The notes below the pieces were generated by a model, which was not told the origin of the DNA, did no database searches, and saw only the letters and a program-made list of their open reading frames with translations. Both the position numbers and the translations under genes were made by a program. From the NCBI GenBank assembly GCA_035762175.1, contig DASTPP010000024.1, positions 1-51,020 on the forward strand: a stretch of DNA of 51,020 nt, in the 5' to 3' direction. This stretch comes from DASTPP01 sp035762175 (GTDB lineage: Bacteria; Myxococcota_A; Polyangia; Polyangiales; Polyangiaceae). Positions 15,764 to 24,086 of this stretch are shown here, piece after piece. Numbering within the stretch: position 1 is the stretch's first letter; each line of letters starts with the position of its first letter.

Positions 15764-18027
15764 CGGCCCACCATTCGTTGCCGGCCGTCGGCGAAGTTGC
15801 CGAGCCGCTCGTCGACGCAGGCGAGAAACTTGCACGACTCGCCCCCGATCTCGCACGGGTTGAGCTGCGTCTCGCACGAGGTGTACGCCTCCTGCGAGCG
15901 CGCCTGGTTGCAGGTGCGGCGGTGGAAGGCCGCCACGTCGTCGCGGCAGCGCACGAGCACGCAGCGGCCCGAGGCGCCCTCGCACGCGCCCGCGCTCTGG
16001 CAGGTGCCGTCGCCCCGCGGCGCGACCCGCCCCGTGCAGGCGCAGGCGTAGCCCTCCTCGCACTCGGCGTCCTCGCTGCAAGCCCGCAGGCCGTCGTCGG
16101 TGCCGTTCGCCTCCGAGTAGCCGCAGGGCTTGCCCTGGCGCATGTAGTCGATGAGCGCGTCGCGCTGCTGCACCCGCGTGTCGAACTGCGTCGTGTTCTT
16201 CTTGAGCACGATGAAGCCCGAGCCGCCGAGCGCGAGGTAGTTGCTGGTCGCGAGCTCGTAGTTGCCGATGGGGTCGATCGGCACCCCGCAGCGGCCCTGC
16301 CCCTGCGCGTCGGGCGAGCCGAGGTCGCACGAGCCGGGCCGCCCGCCGCACTGGTCGTCGCCCGCGCAGGGCTGGTCGGGGTTGACCCCGATGTAGATGT
16401 CGGTCGCGCACGCGCGCGCCTGGCAGACCCGCCCGTCGTCGTCGCAGCGGTCGCTGCCGCCGCAGTCGTCGTCGGTCGCGCAGGGCTGGCCCGTGAAGGC
16501 CGTCGCGCAGCCGAGGCAGTCGTTGACCACGCGCGCGCCGGCGATCTGCGCCTGCGAGGAGCAGCCGCGCGAGGCCGAGCGGCGGGCGTTGAAGTTGAAG
16601 AGCTCTTGGACCTCGACGCCCGAGAGCTGCATCTTCGTGATCGAGTTGTCGAAGGGGAAGGTGTTGTAGAGCTGCTCGAGCGTCACCGGCCCGGTCGGGA
16701 TGTCGGCCCGGATGCCCTGCGTGTTCGTCAGCGCGAAGTCGGTCTGGATGCCCTGGCGCAGCCACATCGCCGTCGCCACCATGTTGCCGAGCGGCGAGTC
16801 GCCCCCGGCCGGCGCGACGCGGCTGACGCCCGCCGGCGCGTAGCCGACCAAGAGCTCGAGGTCGATGAGCGCGTCGAGGCTCTGCCGGTAGGGCTCGAGC
16901 GTGTTGACGAGGTGCGGGTCTTCGGGCGTGTCTTCGGTGACCGGGAAGATGGTGTACTGGTCGGCCACCACCTCGAACCCGTTGATCGGGTCGTAGCCCG
17001 CGCCGACCTCGGACGGGTCGTTCGAGAGCGCGAGGTCGAGCCGCCCGACGTACTTGGCGAAGGCGCCCGAGTGCGCCAGCACCACGTCGCGCGGCCGGCA
17101 GGGCCGGCGCACGTACTCGATGCGCTCGCCCGGCGCTTGCGGCTCGGGCGAGGGCACCTCGATGTAGTGCTCGCCCGTCGCCGGGTCGACCCGGTCGCAG
17201 TCGGTCACGTGCTGCGGCGGCTGCAAGACGATGTGGTTGTGCCCGCCGAGCACGACGTCGATGCCCGTCGTGTTGCGGATCATGAACTCGTCGTACTCGA
17301 GCCCGAGGTGCGTCACGAACACCACCACGTCGACCAGCGGCCGCACCAGGTCGACGTAGAACTGCGCCGTGTCCACCGTCGCCAGCGGCGTGATGCCCAG
17401 CCGGTTCGGCTGCTCGTACAGGCTCGTGATGCTCGACAGGTTGCCCATGCCGATGACGGCCACCTTCAGCCCGTCGACGTTGAACGCCGTCCAAGGGCTG
17501 AGCACCCGGGCGAGCTGCGAGCTGCCCGGCACCGCCGGGTCGTCGAGCCGGTAGTTGGCCGCCACGATGGGGAAGGTCGCCCAGCGCGAAACCTGGTTGC
17601 TGAAGTTCAGCCCCCCGACGTCGAACTCGTGGTTGGCGACCACGGCCGCGTCGGCCCCCATCTCGCTGAGCGCGCGCAGCTCGGCCGCGCCCGAGAAGAA
17701 GTTGAAGATGGGCGCGCCCTGAAAGCTGTCGCCCCCGTCGATGTGCAGCGCCCGGTCGGCCCGCGCCCGCTCGCGCCCGATGATGTGCGCGATGCGCGCG
17801 GCGCCCCCGACCCGCACCACCCGGTCGACCGGCCCGAGGCCCAGCTTCGCGTCGGCCTGGTTGATCTGCAAGTCGTACGGGAAGAGCCGCGAGTGCAAGT
17901 CGGACGTGTGCAGCAACGTCAGCCGCACCTGCCCCGCCAGCTCGACCGTACGGGCCGGCTCGGGGCAGCCCCCCAGGGCGAGGCCCGCGAGCATGAGCCC
18001 CCCCGCCAGAACGTGTCGAAACCTCAT
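15760..18027 (-). CDS. 5'-nucleotidase/2',3'-cyclic phosphodiesterase-type lipoprotein
   Basis: The 755-residue product starts at ATG 18027 with lipoprotein signal MRFRHVLAGGLMLAGLALGG before Cys. The N-terminal calcineurin-like metallophosphoesterase domain has LLHTSDLHSRLFPY (Asp and His ligands), HIDGGDSFQG, VVANHEFDVGG, VVFVTHLGLEYDE and VVLGGHNHI, a full dinuclear metal site. The C-terminal nucleotide-binding domain shows ALTNTQGIRADIPTGPVT, YNTFPFDNSI and NYLALGGSGF. Two Cys-rich insertions (CATDDDCGGSDRCDDDG; CEEGYACACTG) interrupt and follow it, unusual for the family. It would hydrolyse extracellular nucleotides for phosphate and nucleoside uptake. It is translationally coupled to the lipoprotein gene downstream. 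Confidence 0.9.
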   Translation of the reverse strand: MRFRHVLAGGLMLAGLALGGCPEPARTVELAGQVRLTLLHTSDLHSRLFPYDLQINQADAKLGLGPVDRVVRVGGAARIAHIIGRERARADRALHIDGGDSFQGAPIFNFFSGAAELRALSEMGADAAVVANHEFDVGGLNFSNQVSRWATFPIVAANYRLDDPAVPGSSQLARVLSPWTAFNVDGLKVAVIGMGNLSSITSLYEQPNRLGITPLATVDTAQFYVDLVRPLVDVVVFVTHLGLEYDEFMIRNTTGIDVVLGGHNHIVLQPPQHVTDCDRVDPATGEHYIEVPSPEPQAPGERIEYVRRPCRPRDVVLAHSGAFAKYVGRLDLALSNDPSEVGAGYDPINGFEVVADQYTIFPVTEDTPEDPHLVNTLEPYRQSLDALIDLELLVGYAPAGVSRVAPAGGDSPLGNMVATAMWLRQGIQTDFALTNTQGIRADIPTGPVTLEQLYNTFPFDNSITKMQLSGVEVQELFNFNARRSASRGCSSQAQIAGARVVNDCLGCATAFTGQPCATDDDCGGSDRCDDDGRVCQARACATDIYIGVNPDQPCAGDDQCGGRPGSCDLGSPDAQGQGRCGVPIDPIGNYELATSNYLALGGSGFIVLKKNTTQFDTRVQQRDALIDYMRQGKPCGYSEANGTDDGLRACSEDAECEEGYACACTGRVAPRGDGTCQSAGACEGASGRCVLVRCRDDVAAFHRRTCNQARSQEAYTSCETQLNPCEIGGESCKFLACVDERLGNFADGRQRMVGR

Positions 18028-18094
18028 CAACGACCCGAGGCGCGGCCGCTGCACGGCCCGCACGTCGGGCCCATGGCGCTCGCCACCGTCGCGC

Positions 18095-18124
18095 ACACTA
18101 CGCAAAGACCTCGCAGCGCTTCAA
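18095..18124 (-). promoter_or_regulatory. Possible sigma-70 promoter of the 5'-nucleotidase unit
   Basis: On the minus strand TTGAAG (18124-18119) and TAGTGT (18100-18095) are 18 bp apart, about 70 bp upstream of ATG 18027. Spacing and composition fit a housekeeping promoter in an otherwise very GC-rich gap. Experimental support is absent. Confidence 0.35.
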
Positions 18125-18164
18125 GCCTCTTCGTCATGACGCGTCGTTCGGGCGCGCCCCCCGC

Positions 18165-18260
18165 GCCCCGCCTCGCGCCCCTTACGTCGCCGCGCCCCGC
18201 CTCGCGCCCCTGACGTCGCCGCGCCCGCGCCCCGCCTCGCGCCCCTTACGTCGCCGCGCC
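18165..18260. repeat. Three direct repeats between ptsI and the 5'-nucleotidase gene
   Basis: The block GCCCCGCCTCGCGCCCCT followed by TACGTCGC or GACGTCGC occurs at 18165, 18194 and 18229. Copies differ by a T/G change, and a 6-bp addition widens the second interval. The rest of the 18028-18372 gap holds the promoter noted above and otherwise only GC-rich sequence. Function unknown; slipped-strand expansion is a sufficient explanation. Confidence 0.55.
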
Positions 18261-18372
18261 CGCCGCCCGCGCGGGCCGCCCGGGGGCGCGACGCCGGGGC
18301 GAAACGAGGCCGCGCCCGCGCGCGCCCCTTAACCTCACACCGCCCGCACCCGAACCCGCGCCGCCCCGGCGC

Positions 18373-20289
18373 TCACGCCACCGTGTCTTCGACGTTCATC
18401 AGATCGTAGAGGCGCGGCCCGAGCGCCACCGCCATCGCCTCCTCGACCTCGCCCGCCGAGGCGCACTCGAGCGCGCGCTGCGCCACCGCGCGCGCCTCCT
18501 CGAGCCGCACCCGCCCGAGCGCCTCCTTGATCTCGGGGATCGCCCCCGGCTCCATCGACAGCCCGCGCAGCCCGAGCCCCACCAGCAAGAGCGCGCCGAG
18601 CGGGTCGCTCGCCATCGTCCCGCACGCCGTCAGCGGCCGGCCCGAGCGCTCGGCCGCCGCCGCCACGCCGCGCACCAGCCGCAGCACCGCCGGGTCGAAG
18701 TGCGAGGCGAGGTGCGCGAGCAGCGGGCTCAGGCGGTCGACCGCCAGCGTGTACTGCACCAGATCGTTGGTGCCCAGGCTCAAGAAGGCGCACTCGGCGG
18801 CGAACAGGTCGGCCAGGATCGCCGCCGCCGGCACCTCGATCATCGCCCCGAGCGGCACGTCGGCCGCGCGCGCCTGCCCCGCCCGGTCGACCTCCTCGGC
18901 CGCGCGCCGGAAGAGCGCCTTGACCTCGGCCCACTCGCGCAGCGACGACACCATCGGCACCATCACCCGCAGCGGGCCGTGGGCCGAGGCCCGCCAGAGC
19001 GCCCGCAGCTGCGCCAGAAAGAGCTCGGGGCGCAGCAGGCCGAGCCGCACCGCCCGCGTGCCGAGCGCGGGGTTTCGCTCGGGCAAGAGCGCGAGCGACG
19101 ACGCGGGCGCGGGCACCTTGTCGGCCCCGATGTCGAAGGTCCGGAAGGTGACGGGGCGGCCGCCGGCGCCCTCGAGCGCCGTCCGGTAGTGCTCGAACTG
19201 CTCGTCTTCGGACGGGGGCCGCTCGCGGTCGAGGTACAAGAATTCGGTCCGGTAGAGGCCGACGCCCTCGGCCCCGTGCTCGACCGCGCACGGCGCCTCG
19301 CTCGCCAGCTCGATGTTCGCGTAGAGCCGCACCCGCTCGCCGCACGCGAGCTCGGCCGGGCGCGCCGCGTCGCCGAGCAGCCGCAGCGCGAAGGCCCGGT
19401 GCCGCTCGCCCCGCGCGCGGCTGCGCGCCGAGACCTCGTCGGTCGGCCGCACGGTCACCGTGCCCCGCAGCCCGTCGACCACCAGCGTCTCGCCCGACGC
19501 CACCTGCGCCATCAGCCCCTCGACCCCCACCACCGCGGGGATGCCGAGCGCCCGCGCCACGATCGCCGTGTGGCTCGTGCGCGTGCCCGCCTCGGTCGCC
19601 AGCCCCTTGAGCGGGCGCTCGGAGGCGGCCAGCAGGTCGGCCGGCGACAGGTCGTGCGCGACCACGACGGCCGGCTCGTCCGAGCGGGGCAGCGCCGGCC
19701 GCCGGTCGCCCGTCAGCGCGATGAGCAGCCGCTCGCCGACGAACTCGATGTCGTGGCTCCGCTCGCGCAGGTACGCGTCGGCCGCCGACGCGAGCGACGC
19801 GGCCATCTCTTCGATCGCGCTCGCGACGGCCCACTCGGCGCACTGGCGGTTGAGCCGCACGTTGCGCTCGACCGACTCGGCCAGGAGCTCGTCGCCCAGC
19901 ATCAGCACGTACGCCTCGAGGATGTTCTGCTCGGCGCCCGAGAGCCGCCCGCCCGCCCGCTCGCTCATCTCCCGCAGCTCGCCCTGCGCCCGCCCGACCG
20001 CCGCGCGCACCCGCTCGAGCTCGCCGTCGACCTCGTAGCTGCGCACCAGCCGCCGCGCGAACTGCAGCCGCCGCGGCGCCACCACCAGCGCCGGCCCCAC
20101 CGCCACCCCGGGCGAGCCGCCCAGGCCCCGCAGCGTCGAGGGCGGCGGCGGCACCGACGAGCGCGGCGCCGGCGGCAGCGGCGTGATCCGCGGGCCCGAC
20201 TCGGGCGGCAGCGGCGCGACCGGCGAGCGCGAAGGCGGCGGCGAGGGCGGCGGCCGGGGCGGGCCGCCGCGCCCCCCTCCCCCGCTCAC
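18373..20289 (-). CDS. ptsI: PTS enzyme I (phosphoenolpyruvate-protein phosphotransferase)
   Basis: The 638-residue product starts at GTG 20289, whose GTGA overlaps the ptsH stop. It passes phosphate from phosphoenolpyruvate to HPr. The phosphorylated His (about residue 240) lies in ATEAGTRTSHTAIVARALG. The PEP-binding barrel has GAEGVGLYRTEFLYL, RTFDIGADK and FLSLGTNDLVQYTLAVDR, and the catalytic Cys is in ACGTMASDP, where most enzymes have CGExAGD. An unusual Pro-rich extension of about 50 residues precedes the normal start (LRGLGGSPGVAVGPALVV). There is no GAF domain, so this is PtsI rather than PtsP. No sugar permease lies nearby, which fits a regulatory PTS. Confidence 0.92.
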   Translation of the reverse strand: MSGGGGRGGPPRPPPSPPPSRSPVAPLPPESGPRITPLPPAPRSSVPPPPSTLRGLGGSPGVAVGPALVVAPRRLQFARRLVRSYEVDGELERVRAAVGRAQGELREMSERAGGRLSGAEQNILEAYVLMLGDELLAESVERNVRLNRQCAEWAVASAIEEMAASLASAADAYLRERSHDIEFVGERLLIALTGDRRPALPRSDEPAVVVAHDLSPADLLAASERPLKGLATEAGTRTSHTAIVARALGIPAVVGVEGLMAQVASGETLVVDGLRGTVTVRPTDEVSARSRARGERHRAFALRLLGDAARPAELACGERVRLYANIELASEAPCAVEHGAEGVGLYRTEFLYLDRERPPSEDEQFEHYRTALEGAGGRPVTFRTFDIGADKVPAPASSLALLPERNPALGTRAVRLGLLRPELFLAQLRALWRASAHGPLRVMVPMVSSLREWAEVKALFRRAAEEVDRAGQARAADVPLGAMIEVPAAAILADLFAAECAFLSLGTNDLVQYTLAVDRLSPLLAHLASHFDPAVLRLVRGVAAAAERSGRPLTACGTMASDPLGALLLVGLGLRGLSMEPGAIPEIKEALGRVRLEEARAVAQRALECASAGEVEEAMAVALGPRLYDLMNVEDTVA

Positions 20290-20564
20290 TCGCCCTCCCC
20301 GAAGCGGTCGGCGATCACCGCGCCGATCGCCTCGACCGCCTCGGCCGCGCGCTCGCCCTCGGCCGAGACCTTGAGCCAGGCGCCCTTCGGGCTGCACAGC
20401 AAGATGACGCCCATCACGCTCTTGCCGTTGGCGCTCTGGTCTTCGCGCCCCAACGTCACCTCGCAGGGGAAGCGCTGCGCGGTCTGCACGAGCTTGATGG
20501 CGGCGCGCGCGTGCAGCCCGCGCGCGTTGACGATCTGAAAGGTGCCCTCGGCCCGGTCGCTCAC
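20286..20564 (-). CDS. ptsH: HPr phosphocarrier protein
   Basis: The 92-residue product starts at GTG 20564, overlapping the rapZ stop as GTGA. QIVNARGLHARAAIKLVQTA contains the phosphorylated His18, with Ala replacing the usual Pro of GLHARPA. ANGKSVMGVILL contains the Ser49 that corresponds to the regulatory Ser46 target of HPr kinase. With hprK in the same operon, both enzyme I-dependent and ATP-dependent phosphorylation are expected. Confidence 0.93.
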   Translation of the reverse strand: MSDRAEGTFQIVNARGLHARAAIKLVQTAQRFPCEVTLGREDQSANGKSVMGVILLCSPKGAWLKVSAEGERAAEAVEAIGAVIADRFGEGE

Positions 20565-21529
20565 GGCGCCCCCCTGCCCCGCACGCCCCCGTCGCCGATG
20601 ACGTCGGGCGGGTCCGGCGCCGGGTTCGACCGGCCCACGTCGCGGTGCACCACCCGGATCGGCAGCCCCGTCAGCGGCTTGAGCTCGGCCGAGAGCCGCT
20701 CGGCCACCACCACCGACCGGTGCCGCCCCCCCGTGCACCCCACCGCCACCGTCAGGTACGCCTTGCCCTCGTGCTCGTAGCGCGGCAGCGAGAAGGCGAG
20801 CAGCTGCCGCGCGTGGCCGACCAGCGCGAGCGCGTCGGGCTGCGAAAGCACGTACTCGGCCACCGCCGGGTGCGTGCCCGGCAGGTCGCGCAGCTCGGGC
20901 ACGAAGAAGGGGTTCGGCAAGAAGCGCACGTCGAGCACCACGTCCGCGTCGACCGGCATGCCGTACTTGAAGCCGAACGACACGACCCGCGTCAGCATCC
21001 GCGGCGTCTGCCCGCTCGCCGGGCCGAGCAGCCCGAGCACCTGGCGCCGCAGATCGTGCACCGACAGCGACGTCGTGTCGAAGACGTGCGTCGCCCGCGC
21101 CCGCAGCGGCGCGAGCCGCTCGCGCTCGATGCGCACCCCGTCGAGCACCGCGAGCGCCGGCCCCCCCTCGCCGCCGTCGTTCGCCGCCAGCGGGTGCGGC
21201 CGCCGCGTCTCGCTGTAGCGCCGCAAGAGCGCCTGGTCGGACGCGTCGAAGAAGAGCACGTGCAGGTCCCGCCCCGGCCCCGACAGCGCGTCGATCGCCC
21301 GCGCCGCCTCCGCCAGGAACGCGCCCACCCGCACGTCCACCCCGAGCGCCACCCGCCCGAGCCCCCCCCGCTCGCAGACCTCGAGCGTCGACGCGATGAG
21401 CGGCGTCGGCAGGTTGTCGACGCAGTAAAAGCTCAGGTCTTCGAGCGCGTGCAGCGCCGTCGACTTGCCCGCCCCGCTCATGCCCGTGATGACCACCACC
21501 GTGGTCGGCTTCGCCCCGGCCCCGCTCAC
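20561..21529 (-). CDS. rapZ: RapZ-family nucleotide-binding protein
   Basis: The 322-residue product starts at GTG 21529, overlapping the hprK stop as GTGA. The N-terminal domain has Walker A GMSGAGKST and then LEDLSFYCVDNLPTPLI. The conserved C-terminal domain contains RVVSFGFKYGMPVDADVVLD, RFLPNPFFVPELRDLPGTHP, VAVGCTGGRHRSVVVAERL and VVHRDV. RapZ proteins (formerly YvcJ/YhbJ) bind nucleotides, and in enterics direct decay of a small RNA controlling amino-sugar synthesis. Location beside ptsN, hprK and ptsH is conserved in many proteobacteria. The RNA role in this lineage is not established. Confidence 0.92.
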   Translation of the reverse strand: MSGAGAKPTTVVVITGMSGAGKSTALHALEDLSFYCVDNLPTPLIASTLEVCERGGLGRVALGVDVRVGAFLAEAARAIDALSGPGRDLHVLFFDASDQALLRRYSETRRPHPLAANDGGEGGPALAVLDGVRIERERLAPLRARATHVFDTTSLSVHDLRRQVLGLLGPASGQTPRMLTRVVSFGFKYGMPVDADVVLDVRFLPNPFFVPELRDLPGTHPAVAEYVLSQPDALALVGHARQLLAFSLPRYEHEGKAYLTVAVGCTGGRHRSVVVAERLSAELKPLTGLPIRVVHRDVGRSNPAPDPPDVIGDGGVRGRGAP

Positions 21530-22596
21530 GACGCCCCCCCCTGCCCGCCCGCCGGGCCCTCGCGGCTCGACGACGGCGGGTAGAGCAGCTCGCTCTCGGT
21601 GTCCGCGCTCGAGCCGACCAGCGTGCGGTTCAGCCGCGCGAAGAAGTCGCGCGCCGAGTGCACCCCCGCCGCCCGCACCAGCTCGTTGCGCGCCGCCACC
21701 TCGAGAATGCTCGCCATGCTCCGCCCCGGCCGGATCGGCACCCGCAGCTCGCGAATCTTCACCCCCAGCACCTCGTGGTACCGGTCGTCGACCCCCATGC
21801 GCTCGACCCCCCCCGCCTCGTCCGACCACTCGAGCAGCCGCACCACCAGGTCGATGCGCTTTCGCTCGCGCGTCGCCGTCACGCCCAAGAGGTCTTTGAT
21901 GTTGAGCACCCCGAGCCCCCGCACCTCGATGTGGTGCCGCAACAGCTCGGCCGGCCCCCCGAACACCAGCCCCGGCGGCCGCCAGTCGCAGCGCACCACG
22001 TCGTCGGCCACCAGCCGGTGGCCCCGCATCACCATCTCGAGCGCGCACTCGCTCTTGCCGATGCCGCTCTTGCCGATGAGCAGCATGCCGAGGCCGAAGA
22101 CGTCGATGAGCACCCCGTGCACCGTCGCCCGCGGCGCCAGCCGCTCGTCGAGCAAGAGGTGCAGCGCCGCGATCGCGTGGCTCGAGCGCGACGCGGCGAA
22201 CGCCAGCGGCGCCCCCGCCCGGTCGGCCGCCTCGGCCAGCTCGGCCCGCGCCGGCGTCGCCGCGCCCGCCGGCCCCGCCGCCGTCACCACGACCAGCGAG
22301 AGCCCGAGCCCGAAGAAGCCCGCGAGCGCCGAGGCCCTCGCCCCCGGCCCGAGCGACGCGAGAAAGGTGAGCTCGGTCGCGCCCAAGATCTGCACCCGCG
22401 TCGGCACCACCCCGTGGTAGTGCCCCGCCAGCGCCAGGCCCGACTTCTGAATGCGCGCGTGGTCGACCCGCCGGCCGAGCCCCGACGAGCCCCCCGCGAG
22501 CGTCAGCCGCACCGCCAGCGTCGTATCTTCCAGGATCGCCGCCGCCGTCAGGCTGGGCGGCGGCAGGGCTTTCTCGGGCGGCTCGGCGGACGACAT
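21526..22596 (-). CDS. hprK: HPr kinase/phosphorylase
   Basis: The 356-residue product starts at ATG 22596. The C-terminal catalytic domain holds the P-loop GKSGIGKSECALEMVMRGH, VADDVVRC, the family signature EVRGLGVLNIKDLLG and later VPIRPGRSMASILEVAARN. The N-terminal domain (about residues 20-150) is the usual HPrK N domain, extended by a Pro-rich start. It phosphorylates HPr on Ser with ATP and reverses the reaction. It begins 24 bp after ptsN and is coupled to rapZ. Confidence 0.93.
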   Translation of the reverse strand: MSSAEPPEKALPPPSLTAAAILEDTTLAVRLTLAGGSSGLGRRVDHARIQKSGLALAGHYHGVVPTRVQILGATELTFLASLGPGARASALAGFFGLGLSLVVVTAAGPAGAATPARAELAEAADRAGAPLAFAASRSSHAIAALHLLLDERLAPRATVHGVLIDVFGLGMLLIGKSGIGKSECALEMVMRGHRLVADDVVRCDWRPPGLVFGGPAELLRHHIEVRGLGVLNIKDLLGVTATRERKRIDLVVRLLEWSDEAGGVERMGVDDRYHEVLGVKIRELRVPIRPGRSMASILEVAARNELVRAAGVHSARDFFARLNRTLVGSSADTESELLYPPSSSREGPAGGQGGAS

Positions 22597-22619
22597 CTGC
22601 CTCCGGGGCCCGGGCCGCG

Positions 22620-23084
22620 CTAGCCGATCGAGCTGTCTTCTCGCTGCAAAAGCGCGAACGCGGCGGCCGGGTCGTTCTCGGCCAGCAGTTTGTCGCGAAA
22701 CGACGCCGAGCGCAAAAGTCGCGAAATTCGGGCGAGCACCTTCAGGTGCTCGACCGCCTGCCGCGGCCCCACCACCCCGAACAAGATTCGCGCCGGCCGG
22801 TCGTCGATCGACTCGAAATTGACGCCCCCCGGGCACAGCAATACCGCCCCCACCTGCCCCGGCGCCCCCTCGAGCGTGCCGTGCGGCACCGCCACCCCGT
22901 CGCCGATGCCGGTCGACTGCACCGCCTCGCGCTCTTCGAGGATCGCGACCACCCGGTCGGCCGGCACCGGCAGGCCCTTGGCCAACAGCCCCGCCAGGCG
23001 CGACAAGCTCTCGTGCTTGTCGAGCACGCTGGGCGCGTTGAAGACGCCGACGCGGTCGGGGGTGACGAGATGATCGAGCTTCAC
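22620..23084 (-). CDS. ptsN: PTS EIIA-Ntr type protein
   Basis: The 154-residue product starts at GTG 23084. The phosphorylatable His lies in STGIGDGVAVPHGTLEG, and the rest (LFGVVGPRQAVEHLKVLARISRLL) is the normal EIIA fold of the nitrogen-related PTS. It accepts phosphate from HPr and usually regulates transporters and kinases rather than carrying sugar. It leads the ptsN-hprK-rapZ-ptsH-ptsI unit. The 331-bp region upstream carries a repeat array. Confidence 0.92.
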   Translation of the reverse strand: MKLDHLVTPDRVGVFNAPSVLDKHESLSRLAGLLAKGLPVPADRVVAILEEREAVQSTGIGDGVAVPHGTLEGAPGQVGAVLLCPGGVNFESIDDRPARILFGVVGPRQAVEHLKVLARISRLLRSASFRDKLLAENDPAAAFALLQREDSSIG

Positions 23085-23415
23085 GGCACGCGCAAGCTTC
23101 TCGTAGAGGTTAGCAAGACTTCGCAGGGGACCTTAGCACGACGTGGCGGGCGAAAGCAGGATCGTGCGATGCCCCGAACGTCATGGCCGTCGCGCCCCGA
23201 ACCGACGCGCGCGCGATCTTCCCGGCGTGCGAGGCCCCGAACCGGGCCCCGCGCCCACGACCGCGCGGCGGGCGAGGCCCAGAACTCGAGCCCGCGCCCG
23301 CCCCCGCGCCGGCGTGCGGCGACCCGAACCGGGCCCGCGCGCGCACGACCGCGCCGCCGCGCGGCGCCCCGAACCGGGCCCCGACCTCGGCGCCCCCGGG
23401 CCGCCGCGCGACCCC
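23085..23415. repeat. Degenerate ~44-bp tandem repeats upstream of ptsN
   Basis: A core close to GCCCCGAACCGGGCCC recurs at about 23171, 23194, 23234, 23277, 23321 and 23366, mostly 40-45 bp apart, separated by alternating Cys/Gly-codon-like GC runs. The first two copies are partial. The remaining part next to ptsN (23085-23150) is less GC-rich, with TTAGCAAGACTT and CCTTAGCACG, and is the likely promoter. Frames through the array are open on both strands but encode only low-complexity Arg/Gly/Ala/Pro, so I do not call a gene. Confidence 0.6.
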
Positions 23416-23895
23416 TCAGCCCTCGTCGCCCGACGCGGCCGCCAGCATCGTCGCCGGCGCCGCTTCGCCCGCGCCCGTCGCCATCACGCCGGACGCGGCC
23501 GGCGGGGGCGCCGCGTCGAGCGCCGCGATGAGCTCGCCCACCGGCCGCGACGGCGGCGCCGTCTCGGCCATCGCCACCGCGAAGTCGCGCGCGCTGTCGG
23601 CGCCCTTGCGCCGCGTCACGTTGCTGCTGTGCGCCCCGGTGATCTGCCGCTCGAGCTTCGCGAGCACCTTGTCGATGCTCGCGTACATGTCTTCGCCCCA
23701 CTCGCTCGCCACGAAGTGGCCCGAGCCCGCGTTGACCTCGACCTCGCAGCCGTGGCTCTTGTCTTCGAGCGACAGCGTCACGCGCGCCCGCATCGGCGCG
23801 CGCAAGAACTTCTGGAGCTTGGCGATCTTCTCGGTCGCGTAGGCCTTGATGGCGTCGCTGGCCTCGAGGTGACGAAACGTGATCGCAATGTTCAT
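23416..23895 (-). CDS. hpf: Ribosome hibernation promoting factor, short HPF/YfiA type with Ala-rich tail
   Basis: The 159-residue product starts at ATG 23895, after AAGGAG 7 bases upstream. Residues 1-105 form the HPF/RaiA domain: MNIAITFRHLEASDAIKAYA, KIAKLQKFLRAPMRARVTLS, HGCEVEVNAGSGHFVASEWG and DMYASIDKVLAKLERQI. The remaining ~55 residues are Ala/Pro-rich and not the dimerisation domain of long HPF. It binds the 30S decoding region in stationary phase. Its site next to rpoN and ptsN is a conserved proteobacterial arrangement. Confidence 0.9.
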   Translation of the reverse strand: MNIAITFRHLEASDAIKAYATEKIAKLQKFLRAPMRARVTLSLEDKSHGCEVEVNAGSGHFVASEWGEDMYASIDKVLAKLERQITGAHSSNVTRRKGADSARDFAVAMAETAPPSRPVGELIAALDAAPPPAASGVMATGAGEAAPATMLAAASGDEG

Positions 23896-24086
23896 CGTCC
23901 GCTCCTTTTTCTACGAGCCGCCGCCGGGTCGCTCGCCGGGGGCGTCTCTACCGCCGTCGCCAGCGCCGGCCGGGCCTCGCCCCCCGCGCCCCCCGCGCCC
24001 GCGGACCGCTGCCGTCCGCGCGCGCGATGGGCCGGCGGGCCCCCGACCCGGCGCCCCTGAAGGTGCCGACTCTAAGGAACCGCTAC

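Noticed and set aside
23085..23160. A -24/-12 sigma-54 promoter in front of ptsN
   Set aside because: CTTGCTAACC resembles a -12 half, but no GG lies at the required 10-bp distance upstream.
23143..24060. Plus-strand genes overlapping hpf and the ptsN upstream repeats
   Set aside because: They are antisense to hpf and consist of Arg/Pro/Ala-rich low-complexity sequence, as expected for shadow frames in very GC-rich DNA.
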